A stretch of 64,000 nucleotides of DNA, from the NCBI GenBank assembly GCA_029532415.1, contig JAQOTA010000050.1:6014001-6078000 (forward strand), read 5' to 3'. The stretch is from Marasmius tenuissimus. Taxonomy: Eukaryota > Basidiomycota > Agaricomycetes > Agaricales > Marasmiaceae. The position numbers and the translations under genes are program-made. The notes under the pieces are model-generated. The model did no database searches and had not been told where the DNA came from. It saw only the letters and a list, made by a program, of their open reading frames with translations. Positions 34,892 to 47,147 of this stretch are shown one piece after another. The stretch's first letter is position 1. Each line of letters begins with the position of its first letter.

Positions 34892-35901
34892 ATGAGCCTC
34901 CCCATTCTCATACCCTCCCCACCCACTGGATCCGGACTTTCCGACGTATCCCCGTCTCCCGACTTACCGAACCCCCATTCGAACGGAGCTTCTCACCAGA
35001 ACGTTCCTGGCGGCAATAGTCCTACGAAACGCAAACCTAATAAACGACTCAATACGGCCGAACACCGAGCTGTCCATAACGCAGTCGAAAGGGCTCGGAG
35101 AGAGACACTCAATGGAAGGTTCCTGGTAAACATCATTTCCTTGTTCTTCGAGTCTCGAATCAGTCTTGATACATATTCCTTAAGGATCTTGCTAAACTCC
35201 TTCCGAATCTCTCGCAAATCCGTCGACCATCCAAAAGCGCCATCGTAAATTCATCGATTGCCCATCTAAATGCTTCACGGAGACACCGTGCCCTCGCTTC
35301 GCGGGAGTTACGGGTTTTGAAGCTGGAGGCAGATCACCTGAGAAAAGAGCTCAATGAATGGCGAGACCGGGCTGGTATATCCCGCGTGGAAGAGCCGATA
35401 CGTGGGGAAGGGTTCTCCATGATTCTCAATCAAGAGCTCGAGGCGATTCCTGTCCTCAAGGCCGGCGCATACGACGATGAAGACTTCGGGGACGATGGGT
35501 CTAGCGAGGGAGAGTACCCAGGCGGCCCTCACTTGGATCAACACCGCTCCATGATACACCGGCACTCATCGCCAGCGATTAACATGAACGCTAGCGCTAC
35601 TCCACCGTATCTTGGACAACCTCACGGTTCAAGCAGACCCCCGTATCTTCCACCCTCTCCCGCTTCACATCACAGCATGGCTCATCCCTTGATTACTCCC
35701 CCGTATGAAGAGAGTCATCTCTCCTCGGGAATGTACGACATCCAGAACCCGTACGGGAGCGGCTTCATGCAACAACAGCAGCTGGAGAAATATCCCAACT
35801 CGATACCTGTCTCTTTCGATCGACTGCAAGGGGTACCAATGAGCGGGAGAGGTCTGAATGGCCACGGAGGATATTCCGTGATGGTTCAGAATGTTCAATG
35901 A
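34892..35901 (+). CDS. bHLH transcription factor
   Basis: Exons 34892-35125 and 35185-35901 (59-nt intron within the bHLH loop region) give 316 aa. After a Pro/Ser-rich N-terminus comes the basic region AEHRAVHNAVERARRETLN, helix 1 GRFLDLAKLLPNL, and helix 2 KSAIVNSSIAHLNAS. A leucine-zipper-like coil follows (RELRVLKLEADHLRKELNEW). His, Glu and Arg in the basic region fit E-box binding. The C-terminal ~190 residues are Pro/His/Ser-rich with a Gln run, typical of an activation domain. The zipper after the second helix suggests a bHLH-Zip dimer. Target genes are unknown. Confidence 0.85.
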
Positions 35902-38900
35902 CGCGTTTTCTCCTTGTTCTCATCTTACCTTGCTTCCCGAGCGGGCGTTAAACGACCTTACGGTCTCATACGGTCCGGAGTCGACCCTTTCGAGTTTCGA
36001 GTCCCCACCCCATACCCCGCGTTAACGTTCTCGATTAAATGACATTCACGAAATCATGAGAACATGACTCTACATATACCAAGTTTCCTCCACATACCAC
36101 GTACCCTTCCCCAACCTTCGTGGACTCCTTTCTCCCCCGGGCCCCGATGGCTCGCTTTCAGTTTCAAATAGCGGTCAAGGGCCAACGGGAACATGGGAGG
36201 CACGGTCTCCTTCCAGATTTTTTTATGTATTAACTGTGTAACGTCGTCAGGCAAAAGTCCCATCAGAAGGTTGGACCTGAAGGGTATTGTACGAGTATTC
36301 AAGAAACGTGTACCGATTAACAACCAATAGCATCGCGTTATTGATTTATTTACCTACATGTGGGATCATCACTCGGGACGCGCTGTTTGAAGCGGGTTTT
36401 GGGGCTTGTCCTGAGCTTACCTTTGGGGGCACAAGTTGCTGGCTGGGGATTAGATGTTCGCCCGTCGTACATTGGATTGACGCCTATGGGTGTCTGATAG
36501 TCCAGCGTACAACTTACCTGAACTTACTCGCGACCTCGAGCTGTCCGGAGTTTGCTTTATTGTCGCTTTGGCTTCGAGTTCTCGGTCAGAGTTTTGAACC
36601 TGAGTCGTGGGCCAGAGCCCTGTTCAGGGCGTAATTACCGGCGGCAATGAAGCTAGTCAATCTCCTGTCAGCTGGCGAAGGGAAGTAATTTCACACGAGC
36701 GCCCCGCCCCATTTCCTGTGAAGAGCTTCCGATCGTACCACTACTAGGATGAAGCATCGGCCACATTACTGCCCCGACGGGAATCTTAGATTGTGCACAG
36801 ATCGTACTAATTCCAGCTGATACGAATTGAGCTCGGAAATTATTGCGCAGTTCACCAACAGTCCTATCACGTCAAGTTTTGACCTATCGAGTGGGTGGTT
36901 CGTCTAGAATCACTGGTCTATGACTAATCCGCTTTCTTTTCGCGGAGCTTCTGCTGTGAACCTCTTCAAAGGAAGGCCTGAGTACTAAGGACCGTGGTCG
37001 AAGACTAGGGAAGGGGACCCATGGGCCAGTCCGTACACGTCGGCGAGGTCGATTCGAGGTAAGTGGCTGTATCCTCGTATTGGTGCCTTTTAAAAATACC
37101 CTGCCAACCTTTTACGGTAAGAAATTAGTATGAAACTTACTCTGAGATTGGCGAGGATCCGAGTCTACCAGACCTGGGCATTTCCGCCAATACAAACACG
37201 ACGACGGGGCTGTCCTGGTCGGGGGACTGCCCCGACACAATAAGCAGAGTCCATTCGGATCCTGGCCATCCTGTGGAAATTTGAATAGGCGTACAACATA
37301 ATATACGTAGAGTGAGCTGATGGACGTGCGTAGATGAGTCTCAGAGCGGTACAGCACTGTTTTCGTGGGGTTCCAGGCTACTTTGTTCTGACGAAGTTGT
37401 TTGGGCTGCGTACCCCCGACCAAAGCCCGGGGCCAAGCCGTATTTTTCTTGAGGTTTCCTACCCTGTCCGTCTGTATTGAAGCCAGTAATATTCTAACTT
37501 ACACCTTCACCTACGAGTTCGACTGGCCTATCTTGCGGGTCTTGTTTTATCTCTTCGATTACCATACACGCATGTTGAGACTGCGGGAAGAATATAAGGT
37601 ACAGCGTATAATTGAGTAATTATACGCACTATAAATGAGCCCGTTACGAGCCATTCATATCGCCATCCTGTTCAAACAAACTCCCGGTCCTGCGACTCGG
37701 AAATTCCTATTTTTGGTGATCGAAAGACGTATCCGCTCAAAGGTAGCTTCGGTTTCGGTTTGGACTTCAGTCTTCAGAAAATCTCGGAGTCCCAACTTGG
37801 AACTCGACTCCCAAGTAGACGACCTTCAACTTGCGTCGTGCCGAGCACGAATAGGCATCAGAACTCGTTGCTCTGTTTCCGCAACAATAGGCCAAAGCCC
37901 CAGTAGAATATATTCTCTTGCGAAGTTGGTGGACATTGGGGCAATCACAGAGTCTGATGCCGAGAGGCGATGTTGCCGCTCAGCATGCCTCTGAACAGTG
38001 ACCACGTTCCACTCCGGATCTGGGGATTACTTAGTACCATACTGGTGATCTTCAAAAGTGCAGAAAATCATGGTGTGGTCATCAGACGTTGCCACTGAAG
38101 CAGGGTCTAACAAAATTCACCACCCCATGATGAACGCCCCTGTAGAATTTAAAACACACGAGTCGATTGAGGTTGAAACCCTGCGCAACCAGACGGAAAC
38201 GTACTAGAAGGCGACAGCGGCATCTTGACACCAAAAATTGAATCGTGCGGTCGATCTTTGTAGGCACTCCAATGATCCTTTAGGTTGTCTTTGCTGCTAT
38301 CCATTTCCGGAAAGTATAGCACCGTATGGGAGACGAGTGGCTCCACCATCTGTTTGAGATACAAGTTGGTGAACCAATGATTGCGATACAGTATGCTACA
38401 TAGTACACGACCATGAGAAACGGAGAAAGATCAGAAAGAATGGCTTGTGGAACGCACCAGTGAACCATTAACTACACTTCATTCGGACGCCTTTTTCAAG
38501 CTATCTGGTTTGCCCTGGATTCGGACGAACTAGTAGTATCTGATTACTACCTTGCAGTGAAAACCTCGCCAATGAACTTGGGTGAGCCCTCAAAATGGTG
38601 TGCGCGTCGACTTGGGAGATGAGTTAGTGGATTTTGTGCGGCTTTGACGAAAATCCATTTTATTGGCTCGCTTGAAGGAATAGACTGTGAGTAAAAGATG
38701 GGAAAGGTTATCTAGAGACGGAAAGAAAAAGAGAAGAAACGAAAAGCCTGGGACTTCATGGCAAGCGCTTATTCAAAGTCAGGCCTACGTCCCGGGCCGA
38801 GCGCTCTGAGTTTTGGTCAAGTGCTCCTCTGACAGTGAATCCGATGAGTCTCGTCGGGGTTCATGAACGTTCAAGCGTTCATAGCCGACTCATGAACTTG

Positions 38901-39326
38901 ATACTACTTATGTCTGGACTCGAAAGGCTGGGTTCTCATGTGTTCACATAACCGCCATGAAGTATGTTACATGAAACTCCATGGAAGTTACAGTGCAGTG
39001 AGTCTTTCTGGTGCGCCACTCACGAGCGCAAGTTCATGCCTTCTGATTATGTGCCTATTCTTTTCTTCACTTACTAATTTATCTACTCACTAGCTGCATA
39101 GGCTTTAGCTGTTAAGTTTGGGTCTGAAGACGCTGTCATTCGAGGGAAAGTAACGCCACAAATTGCTTCCCAGGATTGTTCAAGTCTACCCGTTAGCCTA
39201 CCTCACCCCGGTGTCCAATTATCAGATCCCCACATACAAAGAATGTCATAAAACCGAGACGTGAACACGGTTTTGTCGAGTTCTCCAACCCCCCGCTTTC
39301 TTCTCGCTTACTCCAGCCAGACTAAT
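35902..39326. other. long gene-poor region
   Basis: About 3.4 kb with no supportable protein gene. ORFs such as 36287-36634, 37635-37994 and 37112-37423 lack start context and known domains. The last ~500 bp is presumably the promoter of the repeat-peptide gene at 39327. Confidence 0.4.
38859..38904. promoter_or_regulatory. cluster of GTTCA half-sites upstream of the repeat-peptide gene
   Basis: A perfect 10-bp palindrome GTTCATGAAC (38859-38868) is followed at once by GTTCAAGC and GTTCATAG, and then by CTCATGAAC about 20 bp further. Several TTCA/TGAA half-sites in under 50 bp look like a binding array. It lies about 460 bp before the ATG at 39327. The function is inference only. Confidence 0.3.
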
Positions 39327-40171
39327 ATGAAGCTTAATAATACCATCCCTGCTGTCTTCGCAATGTTATGCCTCCATGTTGCCGCCGTGCTATCAATGGA
39401 GGTAGGTTTAGAACATCAATCAGTCCAGTGAAGAGCAACCCTCATCGACCATCGCTTTAACTTTCCAAGCGCGCCAACAAAGCGCCTGAGGACTCCCATG
39501 GGGTAGGTCGCCTTGACTGCCGCGGCCTATACTTACCATACCTTTTCTTTAGTGCATAAACGAGGGCGATTCCGAGTGGTCGCGTCGCGAGGTTCGTTCA
39601 TATACAACACCACGTTTAATCCATGAATGTGAGCCGTCGTATCGAACGTAGGCCAAGGAGTCCGGATGGAATTACAAAGCCGTACATGCCCCTCATACTG
39701 GACGGAAGAGAGACGTGAACCTGGAGAACTCAAACGACTGGGACCGTCGAGAGGTATGTAAGAAAATCAACCGCATCTGTGCCGGAGAGAGATAATCATC
39801 GGCTCGAAATCAGGCCAGTACAGTCACTGGATCGGAAGTTCATCAAGATACTCATGGCTGGGAAAAGAGGGATGGCCTCGAATCAGAAGATGGTATTGAG
39901 TGGGGTCGTCGTGAAGAAGAGGTAAGGCTCGTGGTGTGGTGGTTTTCTACCAGGTGTTAACACCCTTTTGCAGAAGGAAGACGGCGATGTGATCTGGACT
40001 CGTCGGGATATCGAGGTAGGTACCACTTCCTGTGTTCCTAGTTTCTCGTCTGATTCGGAGTGGCGTCAAGTTTTCTCTGGGCAAGTGAGGCTGCCACAAA
40101 CGCAAATATCGTTGTGGTTCAATGTGTCGGAGGTACCTGAGTTATTCGAGGAGGACTGTATGATACAATAA
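39327..40171 (+). CDS. secreted repeat-peptide precursor with Kex2-like sites (KEP-type candidate)
   Basis: Six short exons, all in phase 0, fit: 39327-39401, 39470-39502, 39553-39591, 39652-39753, 39814-39921 and 39974-40015. Exon 1 is a signal peptide (MKLNNTIPAVFAMLCLHVAAV). The rest is acidic and carries six dibasic sites, each followed by Asp or Glu: R47-R48, K68-R69, R81-R82, K101-R102, R115-R116 and R129-R130. At five of the six, Trp stands two residues before the pair (EWSRRE, DWDRRE, GWEKRD, EWGRRE, IWTRRD). Kex2-type cleavage in the Golgi would release acidic peptides of about 13-21 residues ending W-x-R-R. Exons 3-6 all end at or just after a site. The C-terminus is ambiguous: a 55-nt intron from 40016 gives a short FSLGK tail (stop 40086-40088, 138 aa). 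Without it the frame runs to 40171 and includes one more decayed unit (DSEWRQ). No RiPP tailoring enzyme is next to it. Confidence 0.65.
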
Positions 40172-40250
40172 ATATACGCCAAGTCAAACTATAAAGTCAG
40201 AGAACAGGAGTAACTAGGGAAGAACCTAATTCAAATGCACATCTAAACCG

Positions 40251-42265
40251 TTAGAGAGCAGGCGGCATCGAACTAACACCCCAACCCAACACCTCGAACA
40301 ATACCGGGATTATACCCGTGGCGAGAGCACCAATCCCAGCATACACGACGACTTTGGTCAGGACTACAAAAATGAGCACGTTAGGTTTGCGTTCATCCAG
40401 CATAGCCTTGCGGTAAAAAAACGTACCATCAGCATCATAATGCTTCACCCCATCCGGTTTGCCCTGTCGTTCCTCCGTTTCATCGCTCCTCGCGAGCGGG
40501 GACCCATTCCCATTCGCGATTGCCCCATTGCCATTACGACCCCTCAACTTCATCTCACTCCCCAAACCACTAATGTCCATCCCGCTCCCCACTCCCTCTA
40601 ACTCGACTCCAACCTTGACGCTACTCGGCAAGTCGATAACGGAGGGAATAGACCTCAACCCACCCAACCCGCCACCCGGATGGTCAGGGTCGAAATGGAA
40701 CTCGCTAGGCACGTTCTTGTAATCCGTAGCGGGGGTGTAAAACCTTCGACTGGGCAGCGTGAACAAGTGTGACAGGAAACGGTACGTCGGTGGGAGAATG
40801 ACATGCATCAGCGATTTTGCGAGGATACGCCAGGCGAAGATGATTGATATCCCCACAACCATCTTGATTGAGGCGGTCCACCACCATTGCGCGATGTCTG
40901 TGAACCCCCGCTCTACCTGCATCCATCGCACCCCGGGTACGTCGAACACTTCGACCCAACCCGATCCGGGCATGGGGCGAGATTCGATGTAATAATCGGT
41001 CCGGAAGAAATAACGACTCCACCGGGTAAGTAGGGCGCTGGCGAAAACGCTGTTGAACGCGATAGCGTCCTCGAAACAGGGACAATCGTCGACGGGCTGG
41101 GGGTGCTGGTTTACCAGAAGGAGAGTGAGCGGGACGATGACAAGGGGGACCTGCCAGCCCGAGGTGTCGACCCAGGCTTTGAGGCTGGTGAACGAGTCAA
41201 GACCTTTGAACAGATGGATGACGGTGTTCGATGGATTCAGGGACGATGATGACGACCACCAGGAAAGGGGGTCGAGCGTCTTGTAGAGAGTTGTGGGTAT
41301 TTCGACGGGGAAGCCAGGGAAATCTGTGAGCCCCCACCAGAGAATTGCTCCTAGGAACACTCCCATGGCGCAGTCGGTAAAGGAGTGCATTGCTGTGTAT
41401 AAACGTCCAAATACGATCGAAAACGTGTACCACAAGAGAAGAATGGTCAGGAGAATGTAAGTCTGGCTGGAGATGGCCGCAGTGCCATCATTCATAGGCG
41501 TAGCGAGCATGTAGACGTGGGTGAAGAAGAAAAGGGCCATCGACACGCTGTTCGTCGAATGTGATGATGGGAAACCGTACTCGAGATGGTGTGTGCCAAT
41601 CGCTGCCGGTGAGGATCAGCCTCCCATGCCTAGTTCAATCCAGATGGCCCACTTACTGAGCCTCGTTACGGGCGGCGAATAGGGTCTGGGTGCGCAAAAT
41701 AGGTCTTTCAGAAAAGAACTGAAGTAAACACCCAAAACCAGGACTGAAATGAGCCTAGAAACCACGTCTAGATGAATATACCGTTCAAATTTCAGAAGAG
41801 CTCAACAAGACTCACCCAAGTCCCATTTCTGGGTACCCAAAGAAGAACATGACAGGCAACATGACCATAAAGAATGTGTGGGTCCCCAAAGACGATGTAT
41901 AGACGAAATAGCTGTCTAGGAACGGACTTCGCAGTGCGTTCTTCGTGCAAAACCACCTCCATCAACTTCAGAGTGCTGTTTATTTTGAAAGTGCTCACCT
42001 GCAGCCTGGCTACTGTCTTGGATTCCACCTCCACCCTCTTCACAATTTGCCTTCTGATGGCCGCCCGCCACCATGGTAGTGTCTGTTCATAGATGTCCGA
42101 CGGCTGTTTTCCCGGTGAGAAGTCAATACCAGGATATAGTGGGGCCTTTTCATCGAGCAACCCTTGCTTTTCTGACGGTGATGGCGAGGCCTCTCTCGTA
42201 GGGGGTTCAGAATACTCTGTCGTCAGGTCGAAAGTTACTCGACCATTACTTCGTCCAGTTTGCAT
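40251..42265 (-). CDS. sphingoid-base-phosphate phosphatase, LCB3/YSR3 type
   Basis: Exons 42265-41999, 41940-41816, 41754-41657 and 41602-40251 sum to 1842 nt (613 aa). After an acidic N-terminus come SPFLDSYFVYTSSLGTHTFF and several membrane helices. The PAP2 signature is present: KDLFCAPRP, PSSHSTNSVSM and the third motif around GRLYTAMHSFTDCAMG. In yeast the family (Lcb3, Ysr3) removes phosphate from dihydrosphingosine-1-phosphate in the ER. The C-terminal ~200 residues, with Asn/Gly-rich and acidic stretches and a last helix, are longer than in yeast but common in basidiomycetes. The first intron ends in AAG. The gene is convergent with the repeat-peptide gene, only ~80 bp away, and divergent from the DUF3445 gene. 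Confidence 0.88.
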
Positions 42266-42951
42266 GATTCTAGGTCGTAAATCTTCGTTTTGTTGTTACA
42301 GCTGGCAGATTCTGAGTAAGATGATCAGGACCTGGAGGACATGGAGGGAGGCAGTGAGACGAGCGGGTAATTCGTGCGAAGTTGAAGTTGTGTTATGATC
42401 TTATTTTTGCTCGGTGCTGCTGACGTAAATCGTAGTACAGCCGGCTTACCGGAGGCGCTCATATAAGCGCTCACAATCCCAGGCTTTACCACATTGACCA
42501 CGTTGAAAAAGCGAGCTTAGGTCAAAGCGAGATGTTCAAACTTTAATAGCCTGCAAGTGCAAGTGAAGGTAATCTATCTATTTTTTGCCATTTCTTGATC
42601 CAAACCGTCAACTCAACGTCTATCGCCAGCATGAGGTGCCATCCAGGTGAGGGGTTAGGCCATTCACGTATATGAAAGAGTCGAGCCACTTTCATCTTTA
42701 CCACAATCACCATTGCCGACGAACGGCGGGGAGAAGGGAGTTGGAGGCCCTCGGAACCAGGGAAGCGAAAATGTGGGCCATTTTCCTTCATCCTTCATCT
42801 GACCTGATCTCATGACACAGAACATGGCATGCCGCAGCCTCATTCCCTCCCTATGGTGGGCTATGACACTTATCTTTCACACCGGAACAATAGCAGGGAT
42901 ATAAAGCATTCAACAATCTTGGGAACCTTTGTCATCTTCCCTTAAACCACA
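42266..42951. promoter_or_regulatory. shared promoter region of LCB3-type and DUF3445 genes
   Basis: A 686-bp gap between divergent genes. GGATATAAAGC near 42899 is a TATA-like element 50 bp before the ATG at 42952. No small gene seen. Confidence 0.45.
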
Positions 42952-44852
42952 ATGGGCTCTCCTTTCGAGTTCGGCGAGAAACATGCAAGGAAAGAAGACT
43001 TCGCAGCCAGAAGCTACGATCCTTATGTTGCATTAATGGTCGCATCCACGGCCTTCCTCCTGTTCTACTATGCCAGAGTAAGGAAGTCTCGCACGAGTCC
43101 GACGACGACGCCAAACGAGACCGAAGGAGAGTCGAAAGCCAGAGTAGAGATACCCACGAATGCAAACGCGAACAGGGAATGGGGCGGTATGTGCCTTCCT
43201 TTACCCCGATTGATCATGGGATCTTAGTCTTCCACTTCGGAATCAGTCGTACTGAACATGTTTGATACAGAATGGAAACCGGTAAACTTCTCCTACCCGG
43301 AATTCCCTGCATGTACGGAGAACCTGTCAGTTGTGAAGCCTATTCCGTATCGGCCTTTTCGATGGGGGCAGTATCAGTTAGTGTCTTTTTCGAATGACAA
43401 GACAGACCTGAACATGCTAACCTGTCCATCTGAAGTGTAACAATGGGAATCCGTGATATGCCATGGGCCGATTGGGTCGAGGTGGGCTTCGTCTCGCTCA
43501 AACTTGGGATGCGCAGCAGCATTATTGAAACGGGTGTTATCCTCATTCCAGCTAGATAATGACTTTGCGTCGTATTTTGCGATTCGAAACCACCGCATCC
43601 ACTCTCGAGGCGAAGGAGTTCTCCAGATACTCCCTGACAGGCCAGGTATTGTCAACTCAGCTCGTCATGCTGGTGCGTCTCGTGATGGGTTCTCCCGTGC
43701 CGGTGTCATCCTGACAGTCGCTCCCTCCGTAGCTGTGGAACTAGCTCACGAACTATCCGCCTTCGTGGCGAAACGATATCCGGAAGCATTTTCTGTTACT
43801 AAATCCTCTTCTGGAGCTATAACAGCTATAAGGATCCAGATCGACGCGGTCGATGTTGAGTTGGAGTTGCCCCCACCTTTGGTCGAGCAAGGCGCCAAGG
43901 AACTGATGCTTCGAGAAGTTGGCCAAGAAGAGGCGGAACAAGCGATGAGAGTGTGTGCCTTGCTGTACGACCTTCGTTTCTCCGTACGCTACTCTCACTG
44001 AACTTCCACCGGTAGCGTCCAGGATGACCTTGCTCTCATGGTGGAAGGTGTAGACGGGAGATACTACTTTCAAGGCGGAGCCATATGTGTTCCTGGTCAG
44101 TCATCCCGACATCGACTCGGGAATATCTGGCGGCTAACTAGCCGTATTCTTTCAGGGTTCTGGCGCATGCGCGACAAAATTGGACTACCATTGGACGAGA
44201 TACACATTACCGGAAACGTTCCCCAATGTACGTGAACGACATCTACTTCTCGCTGTCTCCGCTCCAACTATATCATCTCGTAGACCAAGAAAAACTCCAG
44301 CTGAGCATGGAACGGTACTTCAAACGACTCCCCGTTCACAAGCCCGTGATCCGCAACAACTACTTCATGCAAAGAGTCAAACCCGAAGATCTCCGCCGGA
44401 AAGGGACTGTTCCCACCGACATACCACCACAGAAGGAAGATGAAGACCTCTTAGATCCTCTCGAGCTCGCTTGGTCGATCACGACGCATGGAGATGAAGA
44501 CACGTTCACCCATAGACATGCAGGAAACCCGAATGGCCAGTATGCCGTCGCTCCTGAGACGTTACAGTTCCGCACAGAGAGGCAGACACTCAGGAGGTTG
44601 CCATTGAGCGGAGCGATTGTGTTTACGATTCGAACGTATTTGGTACCATTGGTGGAGTTAGGTAAGGAGCCTGGGGTACCCGCGAGACTAGCGAGCGCGG
44701 TGAGGAGCTGGCCAGAGGGTATTGGGAAGTACAAGGGGAAGAAGAACTATGAGAGTGTGTTGTTGGAGTATCTGGATAAGCGTGCCGAAGAGCAAAGGCT
44801 GGCTGGTGTTGAAGAATCGGAGAATTCGAAAGGCAGGGGCTATCCCTACTAA
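42952..44852 (+). CDS. DUF3445 (HDOD-like heme-dependent oxidative N-demethylase) protein
   Basis: Eight exons: 42952-43186, 43271-43376, 43436-43481, 43552-43672, 43718-43950, 44023-44095, 44156-44227 and 44284-44852 (1455 nt, 484 aa). The N-terminus has one membrane helix (PYVALMVASTAFLLFYYARV). The DUF3445 core follows: KPIPYRPFRWGQYHVTMGIR, DNDFASYFAIRNHRIHSRG, DDLALMVEGVDGRYYFQGG, GFWRMRDKIGLPLDEIH and FKRLPVHKPVIRNNY. Family members studied in bacteria are heme-dependent oxidative N-demethylases. The substrate in fungi is not known. Fungal versions are commonly membrane-anchored, as here. The second intron must end in AAG to give the conserved HVTMG. Confidence 0.85.
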
Positions 44853-44949
44853 CTCTTGTAGTGTGCTAATGTCATGCTACTATACAATGTATAAAAAGTG
44901 TATGTCGAGAAAACCAATTCAAAAGATCATCGCTTCCTTCACCAAACTC

Positions 44950-47147
44950 TCATAGCACGTAAATGAAATCCTCGTTCCGTAGGTCCGTCAAATCATCGAA
45001 AGCCTGGTCGTTCTTGGCTTCACCCTCCTTTCCTTTATCCGCAGCCTTGTATGACTCTAAGGATCGATCAACGACCTTCCCCACTTTGCCCATCTGTATC
45101 CTGGTGGCCTCATGCTTCTTGTTCAGGTATTTCAGGTAGGCTGCCGTGACGCCAGTCAGAAATGCGAGCAATACCCAGCAAATGAGGCTGTAACGACGAT
45201 TAGAGTTCGCTCGTGGAAAGACAAGGTCGAATGAGCGACGTACTTGGCAACAAGGCCCCGACGGTAGTATGGTTTATCTTCCGTGCGGTAGAGTAGAGGG
45301 CCGACTATCTGTTACGTAAGGTAAGCTACGCACGGCTTAGTTTTCGAGCGCAGGTGAACTCACATTTCCAGTACATTGCGCTACGAACACTAAACCAGTC
45401 GTGCAAAGTTTCTTCGTGTGTCCAGCAGTGTTTTGAGACGACCAAGAGTACAACATCGGTTGCAAACCGGTGAAGAACGACAGCTACGGGGGCTATAATG
45501 AGCTATCGATGCCGGGGATATCTGGCAGTCAGAGCCAGCTTACCACATAATAGCAACCTAGCAGAGCACCTCTATACTCTGGACCTCGACCCAGCTTCAA
45601 AAGCGCCGCTGCACCCGCGATAGGTGGAATGCTCAGTCCGAGAATGACAGGCCACTTGAGTTTCGTTTTCGTAGATATCAGTGCGCCGAGGAGGGTTACG
45701 ACGACTTGGATGAAGGCGAACGGGATGTTGAAGAGGATGGTGTGGAACTGGTTGAAGCCAAAGCCCTCTAATGTCTGGAGTCAGCATCAGATGTGTGAGG
45801 AGCTCAAGTAAAACGCACGAATGATCAGAGGTCCAAAGGCCCCGATACCACCACTGGGAACACAGCAGAGGAAGAGTAGCAGGAACCAGAGGTATGTTTT
45901 AACATCGAGGAGGAGTTCCCAAACTTGTTCCCATTTCCATTCCTTGCTTTCGGTACCCTGGAGAGTTCACTCGTCAATTCTGGGTTTGGGCGATACAGAG
46001 AGAGGAACTCGTGCTTACCTGGTTATTCGCACGGAGTCTTTCCAAAGCAACGACCTTCTCATCAGGCGTCAGAAACCGGGCTTTTGTCGGAGAGTCGGGG
46101 AGCACGAGGCTATATGAGCGTCAGCCGCTGAAAGTAACCTATAAAACAAAATTCCTGCTTACACGACAACAGGCGAGCAGACCACCGTCAGCAACCCAAT
46201 GAACAGGAAAATGGTCTACGAGGAATAGCCGTCACTGATAAGTACGCATCGGGCCTGCAAAGTATCGAGTCTACGTACCTGATACGGGTGTAACGATCCT
46301 CTGATATGCCCAAGCCCCCAAGAAAGAAGAGATCCAACCATCCCTGTCACTCCATTCATAGCCATCCACATCGCCAATCGCATTGTCTGTTCTCTACGCC
46401 TCCACCACTGCGAACCAAAGAAAATCAATCTGGCTAATGACCGCCAGCATGACGGAAAGCACCCACCATCTGAGTAATCGTGATAAAAGCGGGAGCAACC
46501 GATGCCTCGAACAACCCTAGGAAGAACCGCGCAGTCAATAGTCCCTTGAAATCGTGAGCGGCCGCCGTACACGCGACAACCGCGCCCCACATAAGGACAT
46601 TCACGAATACTAGCTCATACAAGAACAAAGTCAGCTTGGCGCGCCGATATTCGAAGAGTTTGACACGTACAGTACTTCGAGATGGGCAGCCGCACGAGGA
46701 GGTACGAGGATATAGGTTGCCATACAAGCTGAGCTAGGTACACAACGCTCGAGAGCCAGCTGTATTGCGTCCCCTTAAGACCTACCCAAATCAACGTATC
46801 AGTCTCAACAAACAAACGACGAGGGATATAACGAAACCCGTACCCGTCTCTTCGACAATCCCAAAAACCGATGTATACGACAACGACGACTTGTCTAGCT
46901 GTTGCAAGAAGTACACCAGCAACACGACGGGCATCAACCATCTATCGATCTTCCTCAGGACTCTTCTATCTTCTTCTTCTGTGATCTCGCGCGTTTCGCT
47001 ACTCTCTCCGATGATAGCAAGAGCAGCGTCGCCCTTGCCCTTCCTCGCGGCGTGAGAACCATACGGTCGTTGTGGTAAGCTATCTTCGAGATGGGATTCG
47101 GTGGCTTTAAGGTTCGAATCGGCGATGGATGGCTCGGATGGGGGCAT
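44950..47147 (-). CDS. MFS transporter, anion:cation symporter (allantoate permease-like) family
   Basis: A multi-exon gene starting MPPSEPSIADSNLK at 47147 and ending ...LRNEDFIYVL at 44950. The N-terminal motif RRVLRKIDRWLMPVVLLVYF...LDKSSLSYTSVFG is characteristic of the Dal5/ACS family. Later exons give GTQYSWLSSVVYLAQLVWQP, TARFFLGLFEASVAPAFIT, NGVTGMVGSLLSWGLGHI, the central loop PDSPTKARFLTPDEKVVALERLR, and the second six helices. The C-terminal tail is charged and cytosolic (RIQMGKVGKVVDRS). It is probably a plasma-membrane importer of an organic anion (allantoate, nicotinate, pantothenate and related substrates are known in the family). The substrate cannot be told from sequence. I did not fix every exon border. 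It is divergent to the MocA gene. Confidence 0.85.

Noticed and set aside
37635..37994. 119-codon plus-strand ORF in the gene-poor region
   Set aside because: No start context, splice sites or domain; composition like the surrounding non-coding DNA.
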